From Pseudomonas sp. GM79 (lineage in GTDB: Bacteria; Pseudomonadota; Gammaproteobacteria; Pseudomonadales; Pseudomonadaceae), in assembly GCF_000282495.1 (NCBI RefSeq), contig NZ_AKJE01000110.1, positions 48,170 to 112,169 of the forward strand: DNA of 64,000 nt. Reading direction: 5' to 3'. The notes under the pieces are model-generated. The model saw nothing but the letters and a program-made list of their open reading frames with translations. It did not search any database and was not told where the DNA came from. Shown here piece after piece: positions 40,539 to 50,232 of this stretch; position 1 is the stretch's first letter, and the number at the start of each line of letters is the position of its first letter. A program made the translations under genes and the position numbers.

Positions 40539-42212
40539 TCAATCTTCGCGATAGCGACGCAGCTTCAACTGCTTACCGGCAACGCGAGTGTCCTTCAGTT
40601 TGGTCAGCAGCTTCTCCAGACCATCTTCCGGCAGCTCGACGAGGCTGAAGCTGTCACGCACCTGGATGCGGCCGATGGCTTCACGCGCCAAACCGCCTTC
40701 ATTCAGGATGGCACCCAGCAGGTTCTTGGCAGCGATACCATCACGCGCACCCAGCGCGGTACGGCAACGAGCACGACCTTCGGCCAATGGAACCGGAGCA
40801 CGACGCTCGCGATCACCACGGTCCGGACGATCACCGGTACGCTCTGGACGATCGCCACGCGGTGCGTTGTTCGGCACCAATGGACGTTCTTTCTCGATTG
40901 CGGCCAGGGTCAGCGCCTGAGCGTTGGTTGCCTTGCGCAGCAGAGCAGCGGCCAGTGCACGCGGGGTGCAACCGATGTCGGCGGTCAGGCGATCCAGCAG
41001 ATCACCGTGAGTCGATTCGGCATCAGCGACCAGCGGCGACAGGCTGTTGGTCAGTTTCTTGATGCGAGCATCGAGAACGGCCTGGGCGTCCGGCAGACGA
41101 ACTTCGGCAACTTTCTGACCGGTTACACGCTCGATCACTTGCAGCATGCGGCGCTCACGAGGAGTCACCAGCAGCAGTGCACGACCTTCGCGACCGGCAC
41201 GGCCGGTACGGCCGATACGGTGAACGTAGGATTCCGGGTCGTACGGCATATCAACGTTGAATACGTGAGTGATACGCGGAACGTCCAGACCACGAGCGGC
41301 AACGTCGGTCGCCACAACGATGTCCAGACGGCCATCCTTGAGGGATTCGATCACGCGCTCACGCTGGTTCTGAGCAATGTCACCGTTCAGCGCAGCGGCT
41401 TTGTAGCCTTTGGCTTCCAGGGCACTGGCCAGGTCCAGGGTCGCTTGCTTGGTGCGCACGAACATGATCAGGGCGTCGAAATCTTCCACTTCCAGCAGGC
41501 TCAATACAGCCGAGGTCTTCTGGTCAGCGTGAACCAACAGGTGAGCCTGTTCGATCGCGGTAACGGTCTGAGTCTTGGTCTGGATCTTCACGTGTTGCGG
41601 ATCGCGCAGATGGCGTTCGGCAATGGCACGGATCGACTGCGGCAGGGTGGCCGAGAACAATACGGTCTGACGGGTTGCAGGCAGTGCCTTGAAGATAACT
41701 TCGAGGTCGTCCATGAAACCCAGTTTGAGCATTTCATCGGCTTCGTCGAGAACCAGGTGGTTCACGGTTGCCAGGACTTTTTCGTCACGACGCAGGTGGT
41801 CGCACAGACGGCCCGGCGTGGCGACAACGATCTGTGCGCCATTACGGATTGCTTTCAGTTGTGGGCCCATAGGCGCGCCGCCGTAAACGGCCACAACGGT
41901 AACGCCCGGCATTTGCTTGGCGTAGGTTTCGAAAGCGGTTGCTACTTGCAGCGCCAACTCACGGGTTGGCGCCAGGATCAGGGCTTGCGGCTCGCGCTTT
42001 GCAGGATCGATGCGGTGCAGGATCGGCAGGGCGAACGCGGCGGTTTTACCCGTACCGGTTTGCGCCTGACCAATCATGTCGTGACCGGCCATGATGATCG
42101 GGATCGATTGCTGCTGAATAGCCGAAGGTTCTTCGTAGCCGGTCGCAATGACAGCTGCAAGAATATTCGGATTAAGATTAAAAGCGGCGAAGCCGCCGGT
42201 TTCCTGGGTCAT
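40539..42212 (-). CDS. deaD: DEAD-box ATP-dependent RNA helicase DeaD/CsdA
   Basis: 557 residues from ATG 42212. Q motif (FAAFNLNPNILAAVIATGYEEPSAIQQQSIP), Walker A AQTGTGKTAAFALP, LDEADEML, SATLP, and HRIGRTGRAGREGRALL in the second RecA domain. An Arg/Asp-rich linker (DRPERTGDRPDRGDRERRAP) precedes the C-terminal DbpA-type RNA-binding domain (KNLLGAILNEGGL ... IQVRDSFSLVELPE). Unwinds structured RNA at low temperature and in ribosome assembly. Its leader is long and structured (42213 to about 42430). Confidence 0.95.
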   Translation of the reverse strand: MTQETGGFAAFNLNPNILAAVIATGYEEPSAIQQQSIPIIMAGHDMIGQAQTGTGKTAAFALPILHRIDPAKREPQALILAPTRELALQVATAFETYAKQMPGVTVVAVYGGAPMGPQLKAIRNGAQIVVATPGRLCDHLRRDEKVLATVNHLVLDEADEMLKLGFMDDLEVIFKALPATRQTVLFSATLPQSIRAIAERHLRDPQHVKIQTKTQTVTAIEQAHLLVHADQKTSAVLSLLEVEDFDALIMFVRTKQATLDLASALEAKGYKAAALNGDIAQNQRERVIESLKDGRLDIVVATDVAARGLDVPRITHVFNVDMPYDPESYVHRIGRTGRAGREGRALLLVTPRERRMLQVIERVTGQKVAEVRLPDAQAVLDARIKKLTNSLSPLVADAESTHGDLLDRLTADIGCTPRALAAALLRKATNAQALTLAAIEKERPLVPNNAPRGDRPERTGDRPDRGDRERRAPVPLAEGRARCRTALGARDGIAAKNLLGAILNEGGLAREAIGRIQVRDSFSLVELPEDGLEKLLTKLKDTRVAGKQLKLRRYRED

Positions 42213-42635
42213 GGGTCTGCCTCTAAGTGCATCCGCAAAGACCCATGCTCCAAAGCTGCGCATGCCGTGTAAGACTCAAGAGTCGCCCTGGCTGCTTTGT
42301 CGGCGGGGATTTGCGAAAACGAATGAATGAAAAAGATTCGTCAAGGAAGAGTCCGCTGTGCGGACGTGCAGCCGAAGCTGGCTTCGGGGAATTGCGCTAC
42401 CTAAACGCGGCCCGGTTAAAGGCCGGCGCGCACTATACCGGAATTCGCCCAAAAAGGGAGCTTTTTTTATCGGAAAAAACCGGCGCATACCGTTGTGTCA
42501 CGGGCTTTTCGGATAATTGTGCGACGGTCTATTTTGCAAAGGCCCGGCCCTGCTGACGATGGCGCTAAAACGGTTCACTCTAGCGACGCAGCCCCTTCGG
42601 TCTGACACCCCCTTCCCCACCCGAGGAAATGTCCC
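42213..42635. other. Divergent intergenic region with long structured deaD leader
   Basis: 423 bases. On the minus strand a -10-like TATAGT lies at 42432-42437, implying a deaD leader of roughly 210 bases. Within it are hairpins GTCCGC-TGT-GCGGAC (42351-42365) and CCGAAGC-TG-GCTTCGG (42372-42387). The -35 is weak. The promoter for the crotonase gene at 42636 lies on the right side but is not placed. Confidence 0.5.
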
Positions 42636-43427
42636 ATGAATCAGCCCAGTCCCAGTCGTGTAACCCGTGAACGACACGGTCATGTCCTGATGATCGGCCT
42701 GGATCGGGTGGCCAAACGCAATGCCTTCGACCTCGACCTGCTCAACGAACTCAGCCTGGCCTATGGTGAGTTCGAGGCCGACAGCGAGTCTCGGGTGGCG
42801 GTGGTGTTCGGTCATGGTGAGCATTTCACTGCAGGGCTCGATCTGGTCAGCGCCGGCGCCGCCCTGGCCGAAGGCTGGCAGGCGCCGCCCGGTGGCTGCG
42901 ACCCATGGGGCGTGCTCGCAGGCCCTCGGGTCAGCAAACCGGTGATTGTCGCTGCGCAAGGCTACTGCCTGACCGTTGGCATCGAGCTGATGCTGGCCGC
43001 CGACATCAACCTGTGCGCCAGCAATACCCGTTTTGCCCAGAAGGAAGTGCAGCGCGGAATCTTCCCGTTTGGCGGCGCGACCTTGCGCCTGCATCAGGTC
43101 GCCGGCTGGGGCAACGCCATGCGCTGGCTGCTTACTGGCGATGAGTTCGATGCTCATGACGCCTTGCATCTGGGATTGGTGCAGGAGGTCATGGCCAGCG
43201 AGGATTTGTTGCCGCGGGCTATCGAGTTGGCTGAGCGGATTGCCCGACAGGCCCCGCTGGGGGTTCAGGCGACGCTGATGTCTGCCCGGCAGGCGCGCTA
43301 TGAGGGTGAAATGGCGGCAGCTCAGGCCTTGCCGGCGCAGGTGAAAAAACTGCTGAATAGCGAGGATGCCAAGGAGGGTGTGCGGTCGATGATCGAGAAG
43401 CGGCCGGGGGTTTTCAAAGGGGTTTGA
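42636..43427 (+). CDS. Enoyl-CoA hydratase/isomerase (crotonase) family protein
   Basis: 263 residues. VFGHGEHFTAGLDLVSAG (oxyanion-hole region) and AAQGYCLTVGIELMLAADINLCASNTRFAQKEVQRGIFPFGGAT. Annotated elsewhere as crotonase/enoyl-CoA hydratase family protein with no proven substrate. Stand-alone gene divergent from deaD. Confidence 0.85.
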   Translation: MNQPSPSRVTRERHGHVLMIGLDRVAKRNAFDLDLLNELSLAYGEFEADSESRVAVVFGHGEHFTAGLDLVSAGAALAEGWQAPPGGCDPWGVLAGPRVSKPVIVAAQGYCLTVGIELMLAADINLCASNTRFAQKEVQRGIFPFGGATLRLHQVAGWGNAMRWLLTGDEFDAHDALHLGLVQEVMASEDLLPRAIELAERIARQAPLGVQATLMSARQARYEGEMAAAQALPAQVKKLLNSEDAKEGVRSMIEKRPGVFKGV

Positions 43428-43445
43428 GGGATGTATTGGCTGCGA

Positions 43446-43522
43446 GGCCCTCTTCGCGAGCAAGCCCGCTCCCACATTAGAACGCGATCCAATGTGGGAG
43501 CGGGCTTGCTCGCGAAGGGGCC
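43446..43522. repeat. REPIN between the crotonase gene and the spermidine-synthase-like gene
   Basis: GGCCCTCTTCGCGAGCAAGC arm and inverted partner ending GCTCGCGAAGGGGCC, with a 17-base spacer. Sits between two convergent genes. Confidence 0.9.
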
Positions 43523-43537
43523 CTTACAGGCAACCAT

Positions 43538-44293
43538 TCAAGTCGCCGGCCGAATCGCCTTGATCAACGACTGCAACGAATACCCCAATCGCGGCGCCAG
43601 GCCTTCAGCGCGAGCGATCAGCCCATCCAAATCCAGTTCCTGATCCAGCTCCGATGGCACGATCAGAATCACGTTGCCCTCCTTCACCGGCAGTTCCCAG
43701 TAATGCCGGTGATAGAGGCCGCGCAACAACGCCGCGCCCAACGGCTTGCCATCGTCGGTGGCCCACTGGTTGATCACCAGCCAGCCACCCGGATTCAGCC
43801 GTTTCTGGCAGTCCTCCAGAAAACTCCAGGCAAGATGCCCGACACCCGGCCCGACATCGGTATAGAGGTCGACGAAAATCAGATCAGCCGGTTCAGCCGT
43901 TTCGAGTAGCTCCAGGGCATCGCCGACGCGGATGTACAGCCGCGGATCGTCATCCAGCCCGAGGTATTCGATGGCCAGGCGCGGCACATCGGGGCGCAGC
44001 TCGATGGCTTCGACGTCTTCCAGCGGCAGGAACTTGAGGCAAGCCTGGGTCAGCGTGCCGGCGCCGAGCCCGAGGAACAGCGCGCTTTCCGGCAGTTCGT
44101 GGCACAGCGCGCCAATCAGCATCGCCCGGGTGTAATCGTACTCGAGCCAGCTCGGGTCAGCGGTGAACACACAACTCTGTTCGATGGCATCACCGAACTC
44201 CAGGAAACGGTAATCGGCCACTTCCAGCACGCGAATCACGCCGAACTCATCCTGTACCTCGGCGAGCAGATGCTCGACGCGCTCCTCAGTCAT
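43538..44293 (-). CDS. Spermidine synthase-like methyltransferase-fold protein
   Basis: 251 residues. The nucleotide-binding core ALFLGLGAGTLTQACLKF, VEAIELRP and a DALELLE acidic segment match polyamine-synthase relatives (SpeE-like). The aminopropyl acceptor Tyr/Asp set cannot be confirmed by eye (LIFVDLYTDVGPG is present). Probably not the main spermidine synthase, as no speD is adjacent. Function uncertain. Confidence 0.75.
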   Translation of the reverse strand: MTEERVEHLLAEVQDEFGVIRVLEVADYRFLEFGDAIEQSCVFTADPSWLEYDYTRAMLIGALCHELPESALFLGLGAGTLTQACLKFLPLEDVEAIELRPDVPRLAIEYLGLDDDPRLYIRVGDALELLETAEPADLIFVDLYTDVGPGVGHLAWSFLEDCQKRLNPGGWLVINQWATDDGKPLGAALLRGLYHRHYWELPVKEGNVILIVPSELDQELDLDGLIARAEGLAPRLGYSLQSLIKAIRPAT

Positions 44294-44444
44294 TTCGTCT
44301 CCTGATCGTCACCGGGATCCGGCAACGTAATAAGACCGCGTGGGTGGCGCGGCAAAGGCGCGATTGTCCGCGAAGCGACGGGAACAGGTCACGCACTAAT
44401 TGCTGATAACATAACCGTCCGAGCGTAAAACACTAGAGACTGCA

Positions 44445-45791
44445 ATGAGCCAACCCTGGAGCCCTGACAGCTGGCGCGCCCTGCCGATCCAGCAACAACC
44501 TCAATACCCCGACGCGGCGCATTTGCTGCACGTCGAGCAAACCCTGGCGAGCTATCCGCCGCTGGTGTTTGCCGGTGAAGCCCGGGAGTTGCGTCGTCAG
44601 TTTGCCGAAGTGACCCAGGGCCGGGCGTTTCTGTTGCAGGGCGGCGACTGCGCCGAAAGTTTCGCCGAATTCTCCGCCGCGAAAATTCGTGACACGTTTA
44701 AAGTGTTGCTGCAAATGGCGATCGTCATGACCTTCGCCGCCGGTTGCCCGGTGGTCAAGGTCGGACGCATGGCCGGCCAGTTCGCCAAACCCCGTTCGGC
44801 CAACGATGAAACCATCAACGGCGTGACGCTGCCGGCTTACCGTGGCGATATCGTCAACGGCATCGGTTTCGACGAAAAAAGCCGTGTACCGGACCCTGAT
44901 CGCCTGCTGCAGTCTTACCACCAGTCCACCGCAACCCTGAACCTGCTGCGTGCCTTTGCCCAAGGCGGCTTTGCCGACCTGCATCAAGTGCACAAGTGGA
45001 ACCTGGACTTCATTGCCAACTCGGCGCTGGCCGAGAAATACAGCCATCTGGCCGACCGCATCGATGAAACCCTGGCCTTCATGCGCGCCTGCGGCATGGA
45101 CAGCTCGCCGCAACTGCGCGAAACCAGTTTCTTCACCGCCCACGAAGCGCTGCTGCTGAACTACGAAGAAGCCTTCGTGCGTCGCGACAGCCTGACCAAC
45201 GACTACTACGATTGCTCGGCACATATGCTGTGGATCGGCGACCGTACCCGTCAACTGGACGGCGCGCATGTCGAATTCCTGCGCGGGGTGCACAACCCGA
45301 TCGGCGTGAAGGTCGGCCCGAGCATGAACCCCGAAGACCTGATTCGCCTGATCGATGTGCTTAACCCGGACAACGATCCGGGTCGCCTGAACCTGATTGC
45401 GCGGATGGGCGCGAACAAAGTCGGCGATCACCTGCCGCAGCTGATTCGCGCGGTGCAGCGCGAGGGCAAGCAGGTGCTTTGGAGTTCCGACCCGATGCAC
45501 GGCAACACCATCAAGGCCAGCAGCGGCTACAAGACCCGCGACTTCGCGCAGATCCTTGGCGAGGTGAAACAGTTCTTCCAGGTTCACGAAGCGGAAGGCA
45601 GTTATGCCGGCGGCATTCACATCGAAATGACCGGGCAGAACGTCACCGAATGCATTGGCGGCGCGCGACCGATTACCGAGGATGGGTTGTCGGATCGTTA
45701 CCACACCCACTGCGACCCGCGGATGAATGCCGATCAATCGCTGGAATTGGCGTTTTTGATTGCCGAGACGTTGAAGCAGGTTCGGCGGTGA
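44445..45791 (+). CDS. Class II (plant-type) DAHP synthase
   Basis: 448 residues, the class II length. Typical segments: FLLQGGDCAESFAEF, VVKVGRMAGQFAKPRS, FIANSALAEKYSH, VKVGPSMNPEDLIRL, SDPMHGNTIKASSGYKTR and GGIHIEMTGQNVTECIGGA. Condenses phosphoenolpyruvate and erythrose-4-phosphate, the first step of the shikimate pathway. It is unlinked to other aromatic genes. P. aeruginosa has the same gene at the syntenic place (memory). Confidence 0.94.
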   Translation: MSQPWSPDSWRALPIQQQPQYPDAAHLLHVEQTLASYPPLVFAGEARELRRQFAEVTQGRAFLLQGGDCAESFAEFSAAKIRDTFKVLLQMAIVMTFAAGCPVVKVGRMAGQFAKPRSANDETINGVTLPAYRGDIVNGIGFDEKSRVPDPDRLLQSYHQSTATLNLLRAFAQGGFADLHQVHKWNLDFIANSALAEKYSHLADRIDETLAFMRACGMDSSPQLRETSFFTAHEALLLNYEEAFVRRDSLTNDYYDCSAHMLWIGDRTRQLDGAHVEFLRGVHNPIGVKVGPSMNPEDLIRLIDVLNPDNDPGRLNLIARMGANKVGDHLPQLIRAVQREGKQVLWSSDPMHGNTIKASSGYKTRDFAQILGEVKQFFQVHEAEGSYAGGIHIEMTGQNVTECIGGARPITEDGLSDRYHTHCDPRMNADQSLELAFLIAETLKQVRR

Positions 45792-45820
45792 GTCAATAAT
45801 TCTTTGATTGCCTGATACAC

Positions 45821-45893
45821 CGCCTTCGCGAGCAAGCCCGCTCCCACAGTTGACCGCATTCTAAATGTGGGAGCGGGCTTGCTCGCGAAGGCG
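45821..45893. repeat. REPIN between DAHP synthase and the YcaQ-type gene
   Basis: CGCCTTCGCGAGCAAGCCCG arm and inverted partner ending TTGCTCGCGAAGGCG, spacer about 20 bases, between two convergent genes. Confidence 0.9.
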
Positions 45894-45898
45894 TCAGC

Positions 45899-47128
45899 TC
45901 AATCACCCTCAATCTGTGCCAATGCCACCCGCAACCGCGCCGCACTCGCCCGCGGGCAATTCAGTTGAATCTGCGCCAGCCCCAACCAATCCGCCATCCG
46001 CCGCAGATTGACCGCCAACGCCAACATCCCCGCCTCATCCAGCCCCGGCTCTTCCTCATGCACGGCATGCACCGCCAACCGGCCCAACGCCCGTTCGGCC
46101 CGTAAGTCGACCCGCGCAGCAACCCGCTCATTGTGCAAAAACGGCAATACGTAATACCCATAGACGCGCTTGTGCTGCGGCGTATAAATCTCCAACCGAT
46201 AACGGAAATCGAACAATCGCTCGGTACGGCTGCGTTCCCAGATCAGCGAATCGAACGGTGAAAGCAGCGCACTCGCCTCGACCTTGCGCGGCACTTTCGG
46301 CTTTGCCAGGCAATAGGCCGGTTGCCGCCAACCTTCAACCTCACACACCAGCAGATCACCCGCCTCTACCAGCTCCACCAGACGCGGCCGGCTGTCTGCC
46401 GGGCTCAGGCGAAAATAATCCCGCAGGTCCTTTTCCGTCGCCACGCCCAACGCATTGGCGGCATGCAGCAACAGACCGCGCTGAGCCTCGGCCTCGCTGA
46501 GCAAGGGCTGTTGAAGTATCGCCGAAGGAATCACCCGCTCCGGCAAATCATAAAGCCGTTCGAACCCACGCCGGCCAGCCACGGTCACTTCGCCGGCGGC
46601 GAACAGCCATTCCAGTGCATGCTTTTCCGCGCTCCAGTCCCACCACGGCCCTGCCCGCTCCTGACGGGTCGACAAACTGCCCGCACCCAGCGCACCGAGT
46701 TCCTGAACCGACGCCAACACGCGGCGAATCGTGTCTTGCTGCTCACGACCGAAACGCGCCAGTTGCTGATAGATGTCTTCGCCGCGGGTTGCACGCTGCA
46801 TGCGCCAGCGCATCAAGGGGTACATCGACAAGGGCAACAAAGACGCTTCATGGCCCCAGTACTCGAACAACGTGCGTCGACGGCCCTGACTCCAGGCAGC
46901 CTGATCGAGCAAGTCGGAGGAGTAATTGCCAAGACGGGAAAACAAGGGAAGGTAGTGCGAACGCACCAACGCATTGACCGAATCGATCTGCAGAATGCCC
47001 AGGCGTTCGATCAGCCGGTTGAGCTGAACCGGTTTGATCGCCGCCGGCGGCTGACGCCCGTTGAACCCTTGGGCAGCCAGCGCCAGACGCCGAGCCTGTT
47101 TGAGGGAAAAAGACAGTGTGGCGGGCAT
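45899..47128 (-). CDS. YcaQ-family winged-helix DNA glycosylase-like protein
   Basis: 409 residues from ATG 47128 with AAGGAG six bases ahead. The family catalytic QxD motif is visible in LGILQIDSVNALVRSHYLPLFSRLG near residues 45-55, and the wing-like region ALEWLFAAGEVTVAGRRGFERLYDLPERVIP and the C-terminal KRVYGYYVLPFLHNERVAARVDL follow. E. coli YcaQ (AlkX) removes alkylated bases including interstrand crosslinks. Catalysis here is inferred. Confidence 0.85.
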   Translation of the reverse strand: MPATLSFSLKQARRLALAAQGFNGRQPPAAIKPVQLNRLIERLGILQIDSVNALVRSHYLPLFSRLGNYSSDLLDQAAWSQGRRRTLFEYWGHEASLLPLSMYPLMRWRMQRATRGEDIYQQLARFGREQQDTIRRVLASVQELGALGAGSLSTRQERAGPWWDWSAEKHALEWLFAAGEVTVAGRRGFERLYDLPERVIPSAILQQPLLSEAEAQRGLLLHAANALGVATEKDLRDYFRLSPADSRPRLVELVEAGDLLVCEVEGWRQPAYCLAKPKVPRKVEASALLSPFDSLIWERSRTERLFDFRYRLEIYTPQHKRVYGYYVLPFLHNERVAARVDLRAERALGRLAVHAVHEEEPGLDEAGMLALAVNLRRMADWLGLAQIQLNCPRASAARLRVALAQIEGD

Positions 47129-47192
47129 GAGCATCTCCTTGTCTGCTCGCAACCTACCTCACCCGCAAGTGGTTTGTGTAGCGATGGCATCA

Positions 47193-47408
47193 TCATTTAT
47201 GCATCGGGTCATCCCAGAACGGTCTTACCGTCTCATGCTCCACATCCGCACGGCTCACGCCGATATCCTTCAGTGCTTCGTCGCTCAAGCCCGCCAACAT
47301 TTCACGTTCACGGTGAAGTTCGTACCAGCGACTAAACTTGTGCAGCAGATCGGATACCGCGTGGATTGAGAATTTTTGTTCCGTTACATGCTCGTTGTGA
47401 CCTTTCAT
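47193..47408 (-). CDS. Small DUF1127 protein
   Basis: 71 residues from ATG 47408 with a strong AAGGAGGG site. The C-terminal half has the DUF1127 signature: RWYELHREREMLAGLSDEALKDIGVSRADVEHE. Basic, cytoplasmic. Family members are linked to phosphate and RNA metabolism regulation in other bacteria; function here unknown. It is divergent from the LysR gene. Confidence 0.9.
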   Translation of the reverse strand: MKGHNEHVTEQKFSIHAVSDLLHKFSRWYELHREREMLAGLSDEALKDIGVSRADVEHETVRPFWDDPMHK

Positions 47409-47504
47409 CGTATTGCCCTCCTTTAGGGATGGCCCAAGTCTCGCGCCAGCGATAAGATCAATCCAACGAATGTTTCTGATGGCATACATCTCGGAGATTG
47501 ATGA

Positions 47505-48359
47505 ATGTCCGCCTACCCCAGTATCGACACCGATGTACTGCGCACCTTCGTCGCGATTGCCGATCAGGGCGGTTTTACCCGCGCCGGTGAAATGGTCAAC
47601 CGTACCCAGTCGGCGGTGAGCATGCAGATGAAACGCCTGGAAGAAGACGTGTTGCAGCGCCAGCTGTTCGAACGCGACGGGCGCCAGGTCAAGCTGACCG
47701 CCGAAGGCCAGGTATTGCTGGGCTATGCGCGGCGCATCCTCAAACTCCACAGCGAAGTCTTCAATACCTTGCGCGAGCCGCACATGGTCGGCACGGTGCG
47801 CATCGGCACACCCGACGATTACGTCATGCGCTTTCTGCCGGGCATCCTGTCGCGCTTTGCGCAGTTCTACCCGCTGATCCAGATCGAGGTTCATTGCGAA
47901 TCGACCCGGCAACTGTTGCAGCGCCAGGACCTGGACCTGTCCATCGTCACCCGCGAGCCGGGTAACGAAATCGGCCAATTGTTGCGCAAGGAGCGTTTTG
48001 TCTGGGCCGAAGCCCAATGCTTCAGCGCCCATGAGCAAACACCGTTGCCGCTGGCGATGTTCAACAGTGATTGCTTCTGCCGCCTCTGGGCATGCAATGC
48101 CCTGGATGCCATGGGCCGCGACTACCGCATTGCCTACAACAGCTCCAGCCTGTCGGCGTTGATGGCCGTGGTCAGCGCGGGTCTGGCGATCACCGCGCAG
48201 CTGGAAAGCCTGATCACACCGGACATGCGCATCCTTGGCGCCAACGAAGACCTGCCGCTGTTGCCGGAGGCCAGCATCATGCTGATCCGCAACCTGAACA
48301 ACCCTTCGCCGATCACCGAATGCCTGGCCGAACACATCGTCGAAGGTTTCAAACTTTAA
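47505..48359 (+). CDS. LysR-family transcriptional regulator
   Basis: 284 residues, start 47505 with GGAG upstream (an out-of-frame ATG at 47501 is ignored). N-terminal winged helix AFVAIADQGGFTRAGEMVNRTQSAVSMQMKRLEEDVLQRQLFERDG, with a substrate-binding domain from about 95. Ends 11 bases inside the convergent TSUP gene. Regulated genes not evident; the divergent DUF1127 gene is a candidate. Confidence 0.9.
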   Translation: MSAYPSIDTDVLRTFVAIADQGGFTRAGEMVNRTQSAVSMQMKRLEEDVLQRQLFERDGRQVKLTAEGQVLLGYARRILKLHSEVFNTLREPHMVGTVRIGTPDDYVMRFLPGILSRFAQFYPLIQIEVHCESTRQLLQRQDLDLSIVTREPGNEIGQLLRKERFVWAEAQCFSAHEQTPLPLAMFNSDCFCRLWACNALDAMGRDYRIAYNSSSLSALMAVVSAGLAITAQLESLITPDMRILGANEDLPLLPEASIMLIRNLNNPSPITECLAEHIVEGFKL

Positions 48360-49098
48360 ACGCGAGCATCACCGCACAGACCACCAGAAAACCACAGAAC
48401 AGCCCGCGCAGGAGCCGCTCCGGCAATGCGTGGGCAATTCTCACGCCCCAACTGATGCTCATCAATCCACCGACCGCCAACGGCACACCGATCGCCCAAT
48501 GCACCTGATCGTGCACCGCATAAGTCGCCAGGGTGACGCCCGTACTCGGCAACGCCAGCGCCAGCGCCAACCCCTGGGCAACCACTTGAGTGGTACCGAA
48601 CAGGCTGGTCAACACCGGCGTTGCCACCACCGCCCCGCCCACTCCAAATAGTCCGCCCATCGTCCCGGTAGCCGCGCCGAGCACACCCAGCCACGGCCAG
48701 GAATAGCGCATCTGCGAAGAGGCCGGTGCGTTCGTGGTGAACATTCGCATCAGGTTGTAGGCCGACAGCGCGATCAGGAAAGCGACGAAACCCAAGCGCA
48801 TGGATTGCGCATCGATACCCACCGCCCAGATCGAACCGATCCAGGCAAAGCAGAACCCCATCAAGGCCAGTGGCAGCGCATGCTGCAATTCGATGCGATT
48901 GCGCTGGTGATAGCGCCACAGCGCCAGCATCACGTTCGGCACCACCATCACCAGCGCCGTGCCTTGGGCAATCTGCTGATCGAGACCGAACCACACGCCC
49001 AGCAGCGGGATCGCGACCAACCCGCCACCAATGCCGAACAGGCCGCCGAGGGTTCCCAGGGCCGCGCCAAAAACCAGATATAACAAGAACTCAATCAC
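48349..49098 (-). CDS. TSUP-family (TauE/SafE) permease
   Basis: 249 residues, GTG start at 49098 with AAGGAAA. Eight hydrophobic helices in two repeated halves, each starting with a Gly-rich motif: GTLGGLFGIGGGLVAIPLL and GTMGGLFGVGGAVVATPVL. Family exports small anions such as sulfite, sulfoacetate or taurine-derived ions; substrate unknown. Divergent from the LysR gene at 49207 with 108 bases between, so that regulator may control it. Confidence 0.9.
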   Translation of the reverse strand: MIEFLLYLVFGAALGTLGGLFGIGGGLVAIPLLGVWFGLDQQIAQGTALVMVVPNVMLALWRYHQRNRIELQHALPLALMGFCFAWIGSIWAVGIDAQSMRLGFVAFLIALSAYNLMRMFTTNAPASSQMRYSWPWLGVLGAATGTMGGLFGVGGAVVATPVLTSLFGTTQVVAQGLALALALPSTGVTLATYAVHDQVHWAIGVPLAVGGLMSISWGVRIAHALPERLLRGLFCGFLVVCAVMLAFKV

Positions 49099-49206
49099 AG
49101 GCGATTTCCTTTTGTCAGGCTGTTCATCCTACGCAGTCGGCTCTGGCGGGGAAACGCACAGCAACGCACAATGGCTGTGCCAATTTCGCACAAGCGCAAA
49201 CAAACC

Positions 49207-50163
49207 ATGAACCCCAATCAGTTGACCGAACAACTTGGCCTGTTTCTCGATGTGCTGGAAAGCGGCAGTTTTTCCGCTGCGTCCCGACGCCATCCCTTGA
49301 CGCCTTCGGCCGTGGCGCGACGCATCGACAGCCTCGAAAGCGCCGTTGGCAGCCAGTTGTTCATTCGCAGCACCCATGCGGTGCGCGCTACCCCGGCCGG
49401 CCTGGCTTTTGCCGAGCGTGCGCGGCGGATTGTCGCTGAACTGCGCCTGGCCCGGGCGGAAGCGGTGTCTCTTAGCAGTGCGCCGGAAGGCTTGATCCGG
49501 GTGGATGCGCCGGCAGCGTTCGGACGACGACACCTCGCGCCGGTAATTGCCGACTTCCTGACGCTTTACCCTGGCCTCGACGTGCAATTGCACCTGATCG
49601 ACAGCTTTGTCGACATGCAGGGCTCGAATCTGGGCAAGGTCGATCTGGTATTACGTGCCGGGCAGATGGCCGATACCCGACTGGTGGCGACGCCGCTGGC
49701 GAGTATGGTGCGTATCGCCTGCGCCAGCCCCGATTACCTGCAACGCCGTGGCGTGCCCACCGCCCCTGCGCAGTTGATCGACCATGATGGCCTCGATTGG
49801 GAGGGCCTGGCTCCGCCCTTCGCCTGGCGCTTCGAGCGAGATGGGCAGATGCACTTGCACCGGCCAGCGCGAATCCGCATGAGCGCCAACAATGCCGAGG
49901 CGCTGGTGTGCGGTGCACTGGCCGGGTTGGGCATCGCGCACTTGCCGACCTGGCTGGCCAGCGAATATTTATTACGCGGCGAACTGCTGCCGCTGTTCTG
50001 CGAGAACGGTCTGCCAAAACCGGAAAGCACCGGCATTTATGCGTTGCGCCTGGAACAGCAACCCAGCTCGCGCAGCCGCTTGTTGCTGGAATACCTGAAA
50101 ACCCGTTTCAGTCCCATCCCGCCGTGGGATCTGGCGCTGCAAACCAATCTGGACCGCCACTAG
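49207..50163 (+). CDS. LysR-family transcriptional regulator
   Basis: 318 residues from ATG 49207 (frame open 12 codons upstream). Helix-turn-helix LFLDVLESGSFSAASRRHPLTPSAVARRIDSLESAVGSQLFIRSTH. The effector-binding domain includes VDLVLRAGQMADTRLVATPLA typical of the AaeR/DsdC-like group. Candidate regulator of the divergent permease. Confidence 0.9.
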   Translation: MNPNQLTEQLGLFLDVLESGSFSAASRRHPLTPSAVARRIDSLESAVGSQLFIRSTHAVRATPAGLAFAERARRIVAELRLARAEAVSLSSAPEGLIRVDAPAAFGRRHLAPVIADFLTLYPGLDVQLHLIDSFVDMQGSNLGKVDLVLRAGQMADTRLVATPLASMVRIACASPDYLQRRGVPTAPAQLIDHDGLDWEGLAPPFAWRFERDGQMHLHRPARIRMSANNAEALVCGALAGLGIAHLPTWLASEYLLRGELLPLFCENGLPKPESTGIYALRLEQQPSSRSRLLLEYLKTRFSPIPPWDLALQTNLDRH

Positions 50164-50232
50164 TCCAGAATTATCTGGCGCATTAAAGATTCGCCCGCTA
50201 GATTTATGACGATCACTGATCAAGGCTTTGAA

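Noticed and set aside
41007..42272. 421-codon frame opposite deaD
   Set aside because: Antisense by-product of the helicase; no family features.
44433..45737. 434-codon frame opposite the class II DAHP synthase
   Set aside because: Antisense by-product; starts and ends inside a gene with full family motifs.
47193..48335. 380-codon minus-strand frame running from the LysR gene into DUF1127
   Set aside because: Only the last 71 codons are real (strong ribosome site and DUF1127 signature); the rest is antisense to LysR.
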